Shown here: piece by piece, positions 1-5,274 of the stretch | Layout: each line of letters opens with the position of its first letter | Numbering within the stretch: the first letter of the stretch is position 1 | Source of the DNA: an uncultured Alphaproteobacteria bacterium | GTDB lineage: Bacteria > Pseudomonadota > Alphaproteobacteria > Micropepsales > Micropepsaceae | Length of the DNA: 8,177 nucleotides | Assembly (NCBI GenBank): GCA_937942205.1 | Contig: CALDFO010000351.1 | Span: 1 to 8,177, forward strand | Direction of reading: 5' to 3' | Notes under the pieces: generated by a model | Seen by the model: only the letters and a program-made list of their open reading frames with translations | What the model was told of the DNA's origin: nothing | Databases searched by the model: none | Translations under genes and position numbers: made by a program

Positions 1-944
1 TCGCACCACAGCGACAGCCGCGCCAGGCGCAGGCTGTCGCGCAGCGTCACCCGCCCCACCGCTTTCAGTTCGGGATGATCCTTCAGCACCTTGGGCAGCC
101 GGTAATAGGGAATGCGGCTGTTGAGGTGGTGGATATGGTGGATGCCGATATTGCCGCTGAGCCAGCGCAGTGGCCCCGGCAGATCGTAATGGGAGCTGCC
201 CAGCATGGCGGCGTCATGATGGCCCCAGTCCGCGCCCCGCGCCCAGCGCACGTCCTCGAACTGATGCTGCACATAGAACAGCCAGACGCCCATCGAGGCG
301 GCCAGCGCCATCACCGGCAGATGCACCATCAGGAAAGGCTTGAGCCCCAGCAGCCAGGCCAGCCCGGCCACCATCGCGGCGATGGCCAGGTTGGTCGCCA
401 TGGTGCTGACCCAGGGCCGCCAGCCCTGACGCATCTGATGCAGGGGCAGCCGGTGCTGGAGGAGAAACATGTAAGCCGGGCCGATCACGAACATCACCGG
501 CGCGCTGCGGTAGCAGCGGTACCACAGGCGGCCCAGCCGGGAGCGGCCGCGATATTCCTCCACCGTCAGGGTGTCGATATCGCCGATGCCGCGCCGGTCC
601 AGATTGCTGGCGGTGCCGTGATGGATGGCGTGGTTGCGCTTCCAATAGTCGAAGGGCGTCAGGGTGAAGACCCCCAGCACCCGCCCCAGCCAGGCATTGG
701 CCGCCGGATGGCTGAAGAAGGCGCCATGGCCGCAGTCATGCTGGATGATGAACAGGCGCACCATGAAAGCGGCGGTGGGCAGCGCCAGCAGCAGCGTCAG
801 CCAATAGCCGACATCCAGCGACAGCCACATCAGGCCCCACAACAGGACCAGCGGCACGGCGGTTACCCCGATCTCGAACAGGGCGCGGCGCAGGTCGGGA
901 TCGCGGTAACGCAACAGGGTGCGGGTCAGGTCGGCGGGCTGCAT
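1..944 (-). CDS. Membrane fatty acid desaturase (C-terminus outside window)
   Basis: Reading the minus strand from an ATG at 944 gives 314 codons with no stop before the window edge. The protein is a membrane di-iron desaturase that would put a double bond into an acyl chain of membrane lipid or acyl carrier, using O2 and an electron donor. The three histidine boxes of the family are present: HDCGH at residues 69-73, HAIHH at 105-109 and HHIHH at 269-273, with QHQFED at 226-231 just before the third. Hydrophobic stretches lie at about 27-62, 148-163 and 183-224, as expected for a four-helix membrane enzyme. Family members usually have about 330-350 residues, so only a few tens are missing. 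The start is inferred from family length; no clear Shine-Dalgarno sequence precedes it. The gene diverges from trpG. Family assignment is firm, but regiospecificity (delta-9, delta-12 or other) cannot be read from the sequence. Confidence 0.93.
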   Translation of the reverse strand, partial: MQPADLTRTLLRYRDPDLRRALFEIGVTAVPLVLLWGLMWLSLDVGYWLTLLLALPTAAFMVRLFIIQHDCGHGAFFSHPAANAWLGRVLGVFTLTPFDYWKRNHAIHHGTASNLDRRGIGDIDTLTVEEYRGRSRLGRLWYRCYRSAPVMFVIGPAYMFLLQHRLPLHQMRQGWRPWVSTMATNLAIAAMVAGLAWLLGLKPFLMVHLPVMALAASMGVWLFYVQHQFEDVRWARGADWGHHDAAMLGSSHYDLPGPLRWLSGNIGIHHIHHLNSRIPYYRLPKVLKDHPELKAVGRVTLRDSLRLARLSLWC

Positions 945-1014
945 GATGGTGCGTGAAACAACGGGCGAAAAAGGCCGCGCTCCCCTAACAGGTCGGACGC
1001 GTCATTGCCATATC

Positions 1015-1058
1015 GCTTTCATTTCGTCCCCGGAGAGCTTCCATTTCATCCCCGGAGA
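1015..1058. repeat. 22-bp tandem direct duplication in the desaturase/trpG gap
   Basis: Two adjacent units, 1015-1036 and 1037-1058, match at 20 of 22 positions, with differences at 1019/1041 and 1026/1048. The shared core is CATTTC(G/A)TCCCCGGAGAG. The 22-bp period is about two helical turns, so two bound proteins would face the same side of DNA. The repeat lies 71 bp upstream of the desaturase start and about 77 bp upstream of the trpG start, so it could be an operator for either gene. It could also be a chance slippage duplication. The duplication is directly visible; a regulatory role is inference. Confidence 0.6.
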
Positions 1059-1073
1059 GGCGAAACTGCGCCA

Positions 1074-1092
1074 TGCCGGGAACCAGCCGGCA
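1074..1092 (+). other. Small hairpin in the trpG leader region
   Basis: TGCCGG (1074-1079) and CCGGCA (1087-1092) form a 6-bp stem around a 7-nt loop, 44 bp before the trpG start. No T-tract follows directly, so it is not a standard intrinsic terminator. No tryptophan-rich leader peptide is visible nearby. It could be a leader-RNA structure or part of the promoter region. Confidence 0.25.
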
Positions 1093-1126
1093 GGCCCTGC
1101 TTATCGTGTTTTCGTTTCAATAACTT

Positions 1127-1138
1127 AGGTGATCCTTG
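1127..1138 (+). promoter_or_regulatory. Ribosome binding site and TTG start codon of trpG
   Basis: AGGTGA (1127-1132) stands three bases before TTG at 1136-1138. A TGA at 1130-1132 is in frame with trpG, so translation cannot begin further upstream. TTG is the first usable codon and gives the expected family N-terminus MLLLIDNYDS. The close spacing and the TTG codon suggest modest initiation. Confidence 0.6.
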
Positions 1139-1726
1139 CTTCTGCTGATCGATAACTATGACAGCTTCACCTACAACCTCTTCCACTATCTGGGGGAATT
1201 GGGGGCCGAGGTGCGGGTGGTCCGCAATGACGAGATCAGCGCCGCCGAGGCCCTGGCCCTGAAGCCGGAGGGAATCGTGCTGTCGCCCGGTCCCTGCACC
1301 CCCAACGAGGCGGGCATCTGCCTGGATGTCATCCGGCAGGCCGATGGCGCCATGCCCATCCTGGGCGTCTGCCTGGGCCACCAGGCCATCGGCCAGGTCT
1401 ATGGCGGCGACATCGTGCGCGCGCCCGAACCGATGCACGGCAAGCTGTCGCGCGTTTCCCACACCGGCAAGAGCGTCTTCCGGGGCCTGAACAACGATTT
1501 CCTGGCCACCCGCTATCATTCCCTGACGATCGATCCGCCCTCGCTGCCGGATGTGCTGGAGGTCACCGCCACCAGCGAGGACGGCGTAATCCAGGGCGTG
1601 ATGCACAAGACCCACCCGGTGCATGGCGTGCAGTTCCATCCCGAAAGCATCGCCTCCGAGAACGGCCATGCGCTGCTGAACAATTTCCTGCGGATCGCGC
1701 GCGAGTTCGCCAAAGTTCCCGCATGA
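1136..1726 (+). CDS. trpG: Anthranilate synthase component II (glutamine amidotransferase)
   Basis: This 196-residue class I glutamine amidotransferase releases ammonia from glutamine and passes it to TrpE, which converts chorismate to anthranilate, the first step to tryptophan. The N-terminus LLLIDNYDSFTYN is typical of TrpG/PabA. SPGPCTP lies at 50-56. The catalytic triad is Cys79 (in GVCLGHQ, 77-83), His168 and Glu170 (in QFHPE, 166-170). The length matches the stand-alone family. Translation starts at TTG, fixed by an in-frame TGA just upstream. The stop overlaps the trpD start as ATGA (1723-1726), so the two are probably translationally coupled. No trpE lies upstream; its place is taken by a divergent desaturase, so the partner must be encoded elsewhere. 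Such proteins often also serve as PabA in folate synthesis; the trp context favours the TrpG name. Confidence 0.96.
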   Translation: MLLLIDNYDSFTYNLFHYLGELGAEVRVVRNDEISAAEALALKPEGIVLSPGPCTPNEAGICLDVIRQADGAMPILGVCLGHQAIGQVYGGDIVRAPEPMHGKLSRVSHTGKSVFRGLNNDFLATRYHSLTIDPPSLPDVLEVTATSEDGVIQGVMHKTHPVHGVQFHPESIASENGHALLNNFLRIAREFAKVPA

Positions 1727-2730
1727 CCATGACCGATTTTTCCGCGGTGGCGGAGACGCCGCTGGATGCGGGCCAGACCGAGCGCCTGTTCGACCGCATC
1801 TTCGGCGGTGAACTCGCCGAGGCCGAGATAGTCTCCTATCTTACCGCCACCGCCGAACGCCGCCCCACGGTGGACGAAGTGGTGGGTGCGGTGCGCTCCA
1901 TGCGCCGCCACATGCGCGCGGGGGCGGCCCCCGACGGCGCCATCGACCTGTGCGGCACCGGCGGCGACGGCCACGGCACCCTCAACATCTCCACCGCCGT
2001 CTCCTTCGTGGCGGCGGGCGCGGGTGTGCCGGTGGCCAAGCACGGCAACCGGTCCGCCTCGTCCAAGAGCGGCGCCGCCGACATCCTGGAAGCAATGGGC
2101 GTGAATCTGACCCTGGAGCCGGACGCCGCCGCCCGCGTCCTGGCCCGCACCGGCATCGTCTTCCTGTTCGCCCAGGTGCATCATCCGGCGATGCGCCATG
2201 TGGCCGCCGCCCGCCGCCAGATCGGGCGGCGCACCATCTTCAATCTGCTCGGGCCCCTGGCCTCGCCCGCCCGCGTCACCCGCCAGCTTGTGGGCATCTT
2301 CGGCAGGGAGTGGCTGACGCCCTATGCCGAGGCGCTGCGCGACCTGGGCAGCCGCCGCGCCCTGGTGGTGCATGGCGCCGACGGGCTGGACGAACTGACC
2401 ACCACCGATGTCACCTTTTTCGCCTCGCTGGATGACGGCGCGATCACCCACGGCGAAATCGCGCCGGAGGATGCCGGCCTGTCCCGCGCCGGGCTGGCCG
2501 ACATCAAGGGCGGCGACGCGGCCTACAATGCCGAGGCCCTGCGCCGCCTGTTCGACGGCGCGTCCGGCCCCTACCGCGACATCGTGCTGCTGAATGCGGG
2601 CGCGGCGCTGCTGGTGGCGGGCGCGGCAAAAGATGTAAAAGACGGCGTCGCGCTGGCGGCGCAATCGCTCGACAGCGGTGCGGCCGCGGGCAAGCTGGAG
2701 GCGTTGATCGAGGCGTCGAACGATGACTGA
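1723..2730 (+). CDS. trpD: Anthranilate phosphoribosyltransferase
   Basis: This cytoplasmic enzyme transfers the phosphoribosyl group of PRPP to anthranilate, the second committed step to tryptophan. The protein has 335 residues, the usual length. Visible signatures are the PRPP loop CGTGGDG (77-83), NIST (88-91), KHGNR (106-110) in the glycine-rich binding region, the Arg-rich segment [16 protein letters not shown] (164-179), and the metal-binding Asp-Glu pair at 223-224 in GLDELTTT. The N-terminal helical domain covers about 16-66. The start ATG overlaps the trpG stop by four bases; a second ATG two codons later (1729) is an alternative. The 3' end overlaps trpC by eight bases, so trpG, trpD and trpC should be read from one transcript. 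Confidence 0.97.
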   Translation: MTMTDFSAVAETPLDAGQTERLFDRIFGGELAEAEIVSYLTATAERRPTVDEVVGAVRSMRRHMRAGAAPDGAIDLCGTGGDGHGTLNISTAVSFVAAGAGVPVAKHGNRSASSKSGAADILEAMGVNLTLEPDAAARVLARTGIVFLFAQVHHPAMRHVAAARRQIGRRTIFNLLGPLASPARVTRQLVGIFGREWLTPYAEALRDLGSRRALVVHGADGLDELTTTDVTFFASLDDGAITHGEIAPEDAGLSRAGLADIKGGDAAYNAEALRRLFDGASGPYRDIVLLNAGAALLVAGAAKDVKDGVALAAQSLDSGAAAGKLEALIEASNDD

Positions 2731-3526
2731 CACCATTCTGGACAAGATCGTCGCCTACAAGCGGGTGGAAGTGGCCGCCGCCAAGGCCCGGCTGCCGCAG
2801 GCCGAGATCGAGGCCCGTGCCCGCGAGGCCGCTCCGGTGCGCGGCTTCCGCGCCGCGCTGGACGCCAAGAAAGACAATGGCGAATTCGGCCTGATCGCCG
2901 AGATCAAGAAGGCCAGCCCCTCCAAGGGCCTGATCCGCGCCGATTTCGATCCCCCCGCCCTGGCGATGGCCTATGAGGACGGCGGCGCGGCCTGCCTGTC
3001 GGTGCTCACCGATACCCCCTCCTTCCAGGGCGCGCCGGACTATCTCACCGCCGCGCGGGACGTGGTGCGCCTGCCGGTGCTGCGCAAGGACTTCATGATC
3101 GAACCCTATCAGGTGGCCGAGGCGCGCGGCTGGGGCGCGGACTGCATCCTGGTCATCATGGCGATGCTGGACGACGCCCAGGCCCAGGCCCTGCTGGACG
3201 AAGCGGCGCGCTGGCGGATGGATGCGCTGGTGGAAGTCCATGACGAGGCCGAACTGGAGCGGGCGCTGGACCTGGGCGCGACGCTGGTGGGTGTCAACAA
3301 CCGCAACCTCAAGACCTTCGTGACCGACCTGGGCGTGACGCTGCGGCTGGCGCACCACATCCCCAAGGATGTGCATGTGGTGGCCGAAAGCGGCCTGTCG
3401 GCGCTGGCCGATCTCAAGCGGCTGGCCACGGCGCATGTCACCAGCGTGCTGGTGGGCGAAAGCCTGATGCGGCAGAAAGATGTGGCCGCCGCCACCCGCC
3501 TTCTGCTGGGCAACGGCTTCCGGTGA
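2723..3526 (+). CDS. trpC: Indole-3-glycerol-phosphate synthase
   Basis: This 267-residue TIM-barrel enzyme closes the ring of 1-(o-carboxyphenylamino)-1-deoxyribulose 5-phosphate to give indole-3-glycerol phosphate, with loss of CO2 and water. Key motifs are [12 protein letters not shown] (58-69, with catalytic Glu60 and Lys62), the LRKDF strand with general-acid Lys122, Glu171 in VEVHDE, VNNRNL (191-196), AESG (221-224) and the phosphate-binding end segment LVGESLMR (243-250). This is the monofunctional form without a fused TrpF. The start ATG lies inside the last codons of trpD (8-nt overlap), indicating coupling. The stop at 3524-3526 overlaps a GTG at 3523 that opens a frame running to 3954; see the repeat and HTH entries. 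No T-tract terminator follows trpC. Confidence 0.97.
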   Translation: MTDTILDKIVAYKRVEVAAAKARLPQAEIEARAREAAPVRGFRAALDAKKDNGEFGLIAEIKKASPSKGLIRADFDPPALAMAYEDGGAACLSVLTDTPSFQGAPDYLTAARDVVRLPVLRKDFMIEPYQVAEARGWGADCILVIMAMLDDAQAQALLDEAARWRMDALVEVHDEAELERALDLGATLVGVNNRNLKTFVTDLGVTLRLAHHIPKDVHVVAESGLSALADLKRLATAHVTSVLVGESLMRQKDVAAATRLLLGNGFR

Positions 3527-3589
3527 CGGACGGCAAATCGCCGCCCCGCCGCTCCGCCGGGATGCGCGGCTCGCCCATTAATGAATTGC

Positions 3590-3664
3590 CCCCCTCTGTC
3601 CGCCAAGCGGGCAGGCCCGCAGGCGGACATCTCCCCCCGCCTGCGCAAGTGCGCGCGGGGGAAG
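3590..3664. repeat. REP-like double-hairpin intergenic palindrome
   Basis: Two strong palindromes stand side by side. In the first, TGTCCGCC (3597-3604) pairs with GGCGGACA (3622-3629), and an inner GCGGGC (3607-3612) pairs with GCCCGC (3615-3620), giving an almost continuous stem around a two-base tip. In the second, CCCCCGC (3634-3640) pairs with GCGGGGG (3655-3661), with inner GCGC repeats at 3643-3646 and 3651-3654 around AAGT. The pattern CCTCTGTC...GACATCTCCCCC...GGGGGA resembles a dispersed palindromic repeat I recall from many alphaproteobacterial genomes. It lies 70 bp behind trpC and could protect the 3' end of trp mRNA or act as a protein target. Only this one copy is in the window. 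The rest of 3527-3753 shows no separate gene. Confidence 0.75.
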
Positions 3665-3753
3665 AAAGCCGGAGTCCCGCGGCGGCGGCCTCCACCTCGC
3701 GTTACGCCAAGCCGAAGCTGCTGATGGGCGAAGTCGCCGCGCCGAAGGGAGAG

Positions 3754-3954
3754 ATGATCGCCGCCAGCCGCGCGGCGTTTCGCGCCTTCATGCTGACGCG
3801 CCATCTGCGGCCCAGCGAATGGGCGGCCAGGGCGGGCGTGCCCGTCGCCGAAATCCTGTCTTTTCTCACCGGCAAGTCGCGCAGCCTGTCACCGGGCGTG
3901 GCGGACAAGCTGGCGGCGGCGGCGGGCGTGACGCCCGACAAGCTGTTCGGCTGA
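3754..3954 (+). CDS. Small helix-turn-helix DNA-binding protein
   Basis: From ATG 3754 this encodes 66 residues and is almost entirely one domain. A first helix (about 4-17) is followed by SEWAARAGVP (21-30), the turn and recognition helix VAEILSFLTGKSRSL (31-45), and a closing helix with AGVTPDKLF (57-65). This resembles Cro/CI-like (XRE-type) HTH proteins, so a transcriptional regulatory role is likely; no target or effector domain is visible. The start is uncertain. ATG 3754 is favoured because AAGG (3745-3748) lies five bases before it and the domain starts there. ATG 3724 would add ten residues. GTG 3523, overlapping the trpC stop, would give 143 residues but would translate the palindromic repeat into a Pro/Arg-rich stretch, which looks non-native. 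The gene lies between trpC and a convergent exported-protein gene. It could target its neighbours, but nothing shows that. Confidence 0.7.
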   Translation: MIAASRAAFRAFMLTRHLRPSEWAARAGVPVAEILSFLTGKSRSLSPGVADKLAAAAGVTPDKLFG

Positions 3955-3957
3955 AAC

Positions 3958-3984
3958 GAAAACGGCGGCCCCGGGGGACCGCCG
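3958..3984 (-). terminator. Intrinsic terminator of the minus-strand exported-protein gene
   Basis: CGGCGG (3963-3968) and CCGCCG (3979-3984) form a GC-rich stem around a C/G loop. Read on the minus strand, the stem is followed at once by TTTT, then CG and TTT, which fits a Rho-independent terminator 24 bp after the stop of the gene ending at 4008. On the plus strand no T-run follows, so it would be weak for the HTH gene. Confidence 0.7.
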
Positions 3985-4007
3985 CTTCGCATCTCGTCCG
4001 GTGTGGA

Positions 4008-4286
4008 TCAGAAGGTGACCCACACACCGCCACGGTAATAGCCACGGCCCGGCCGGGCATCGCGCCAGCGGTAGCGGTGCCGGTCGCTGTCACGCCAGCG
4101 CCAGTTGTCATTATAGACGCGCAGGCCCCAGGCGGGGCGATAGTTGTAGCGGTCGCGCGTGCGCCAGCAATCGCCTTCGCGGTTGCAGACCACCGCCGCG
4201 CTCGCCGATGTGGTCGTCACGGCTGTCGTGGCCGCGGCAGCGCCGGCGCCAATCACGGCGCTCAACAGAAGTGCTTTGAACTTCAT
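4008..4286 (-). CDS. Small exported Trp/Arg/Tyr-rich protein
   Basis: The protein has 92 residues. Residues 1-30 are a clear Sec signal peptide: Lys at 2 and 4, a hydrophobic core at 6-19, then an Ala/Thr/Ser-rich stretch ending ASA at 28-30, the likely cleavage site. The mature part of about 62 residues starts AVVCNREGDCW, with Cys34 and Cys40 that could form a disulphide. It is then packed with Trp, Tyr, Arg and Asp, as in NWRWRDSDRHRYRWR (61-75), and ends GRGYYRGGVWVTF (80-92). It resembles small periplasmic hypothetical proteins common in Rhizobiales-type genomes; the function is unknown. The start is supported by GGAGAG (4291-4296) four bases upstream. A probable EcfG promoter lies upstream and an intrinsic terminator downstream, so it is probably a one-gene, stress-induced unit. 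The same frame stays open upstream through the lexA control region, but that is not coding. Confidence 0.85.
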   Translation of the reverse strand: MKFKALLLSAVIGAGAAAATTAVTTTSASAAVVCNREGDCWRTRDRYNYRPAWGLRVYNDNWRWRDSDRHRYRWRDARPGRGYYRGGVWVTF

Positions 4287-4331
4287 TTGTCTCTCCACTA
4301 ACGGATGGTTGATCCGCCCTCCGCGACAGAC

Positions 4332-4357
4332 AACGGCCGGTCCCGCCGGCCGGTTCC
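4332..4357 (-). promoter_or_regulatory. Probable EcfG (general stress sigma factor) promoter
   Basis: On the minus strand GGAAC (4357-4353) is followed after exactly 17 bases by CGTT (4335-4332). This fits the published alphaproteobacterial EcfG consensus GGAAC-N16/17-CGTT. Transcription would start near 4325, giving a leader of about 40 bases before the ATG at 4286. The spacer also contains an inverted repeat, CGGCCGG (4334-4340) and CCGGCCG (4346-4352). The match is seen directly; use by EcfG is inferred. Confidence 0.6.
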
Positions 4358-4379
4358 TCTCCGATCCGTCATGAACACG

Positions 4380-4408
4380 TTGACGGGTATCGGGAACTAA
4401 AGTAGAAC
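4380..4408 (+). promoter_or_regulatory. lexA promoter (sigma-70 type)
   Basis: TTGACG (4380-4385), a 17-bp spacer and TAGAAC (4403-4408) form a reasonable housekeeping promoter. Transcription would start near 4415, leaving an untranslated leader of about 118 bases. The SOS box covers the -10 element, so bound LexA would block polymerase. A GATTC (4409-4413), a GANTC site of the CcrM methyltransferase type, lies between the -10 and the start. The inverted repeat CGTCA (4367-4371) / TGACG (4381-4385) overlaps the -35. Confidence 0.6.
4394..4408 (-). promoter_or_regulatory. LexA operator (alphaproteobacterial SOS box)
   Basis: GAACTAAAGTAGAAC is the exact reverse complement of the alphaproteobacterial SOS box GTTC-N7-GTTC. 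It lies 126 bp before lexA and over its predicted -10, implying LexA autorepression relieved by RecA-stimulated self-cleavage. It is about 37 bp upstream of the EcfG -35 of the opposite gene and does not overlap it. Confidence 0.87.
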
Positions 4409-4521
4409 GATTCGTCGTGTACCGGCTTTGTTCGCACAAGCTGGGAGACGTCACCGACGGCTTTCCCCGCATGGCGTAGTCCTTGACGGGAGAAGATGGC
4501 GCCGACTGAGCTGCGCCGGAT

Positions 4522-4528
4522 GGGGAGG
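4522..4528 (+). promoter_or_regulatory. Strong Shine-Dalgarno sequence of lexA
   Basis: GGGGAGG lies five bases before ATG 4534. It is the best ribosome binding site in the window and settles the lexA start. Confidence 0.85.
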
Positions 4529-4533
4529 AAACA

Positions 4534-5274
4534 ATGCTGACGCGCAAGCAATATGAACTGCTGATGTTCATCCATGAACGGGTGCGCGAGACCGGCATTC
4601 CGCCCTCCTTCGACGAAATGAAGGAGGCGCTGGATCTCAAATCCAAGTCCGGCATCCACCGCCTGATCACCGCCCTGGAGGAGCGCGGCTTCCTGCGCCG
4701 CATGGAAAAGCGCGCCCGGGCACTGGAGGTGCTCAAGCTGCCCGACAACATGGCCGAGACGCTGCGTCCCGCCACCACCCGCAGTCAGGCCCAGCGCAGC
4801 GCCGCCGGGTTGCGGCATGGCCGGGGTGATATCCGGCTGGCGGATTCCCGCGCGCCCGCGCCGCGCCGCAGTCCGGGCGGCGAAAGCGAAGGCGCGGTCC
4901 ATGTGCCGCTGGTCGGCCGCATCGCCGCCGGTACCCCGATCGAGGCGTTGCAGAACAAGACCGCCGATGTGCCCGTGCCCGGCGGCATGATCGGACGTGG
5001 CAGCCATTACGCGCTGGAAGTGACCGGCGACTCCATGATCAATGCGGGCATCCTGGACGGCGATACCGTCATCATTCAGGAATCCGACACCGCCAACACC
5101 GGCGAGATCGTGGTCGCGCTGGTGGATAACGAGGAAGCCACCCTGAAACGACTGCGCCGCCGGGGCGACTCCATCGCGCTGGAAGCCGCCAACCCCGCCT
5201 ATGAGACGCGCCTGTATGGCGCCGACCGGGTCAAGGTGCAGGGAAAGTTGGTCGGTCTCATTCGGCGCTACTAG
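4534..5274 (+). CDS. lexA: LexA repressor, SOS regulator and self-cleaving protease
   Basis: LexA represses DNA-damage genes and is inactivated when RecA filaments stimulate its self-cleavage. The N-terminal winged HTH covers about 1-70: [13 protein letters not shown], then [18 protein letters not shown] (23-40) and the recognition helix [13 protein letters not shown] (41-53). A flexible Arg/Pro/Gly-rich linker runs from about 75 to 120. The C-terminal S24 protease domain begins [10 protein letters not shown], with the Ala132-Gly133 cleavage bond, nucleophile Ser167 in TGDSM and general-base Lys205 in ATLKRL. At 246 residues it is longer than E. coli LexA (202) because of the linker, as is usual in alphaproteobacteria. 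The start is fixed by GGGGAGG five bases upstream. An SOS box over the promoter shows autoregulation. The last 17 bp overlap the end of convergent comEC. Confidence 0.97.
   Translation: MLTRKQYELLMFIHERVRETGIPPSFDEMKEALDLKSKSGIHRLITALEERGFLRRMEKRARALEVLKLPDNMAETLRPATTRSQAQRSAAGLRHGRGDIRLADSRAPAPRRSPGGESEGAVHVPLVGRIAAGTPIEALQNKTADVPVPGGMIGRGSHYALEVTGDSMINAGILDGDTVIIQESDTANTGEIVVALVDNEEATLKRLRRRGDSIALEAANPAYETRLYGADRVKVQGKLVGLIRRY

Noticed and set aside
75..956. Long plus-strand open frame of 293 codons opposite the desaturase
   Set aside because: It is antisense to a gene with three clear histidine boxes; its product is His/Gln/Pro-rich with no fold-like pattern, typical of antisense frames in GC-rich DNA.
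945..1135. Tryptophan attenuator or riboswitch before trpG
   Set aside because: There is a weak hairpin but no T-tract terminator and no short leader ORF with tandem Trp codons; nothing matches a riboswitch I can recognise.
1516..3436. Minus-strand open frames of 409 and 310 codons under trpG, trpD and trpC
   Set aside because: Both lie antisense to well-supported trp genes and give low-complexity Gly/Ala/Arg/His-rich sequences.
4373..4433. Additional SOS half-sites (GAAC at 4373-4376, GTTC at 4430-4433)
   Set aside because: Neither is followed at seven bases by a second matching half-site, so only 4394-4408 qualifies.
4008..4778. 256-codon version of the minus-strand exported-protein gene
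   Set aside because: The extension would run through its own promoter, the SOS box and the lexA 5' end, and would bury the signal peptide in the middle. The start at 4286 has a good ribosome binding site.
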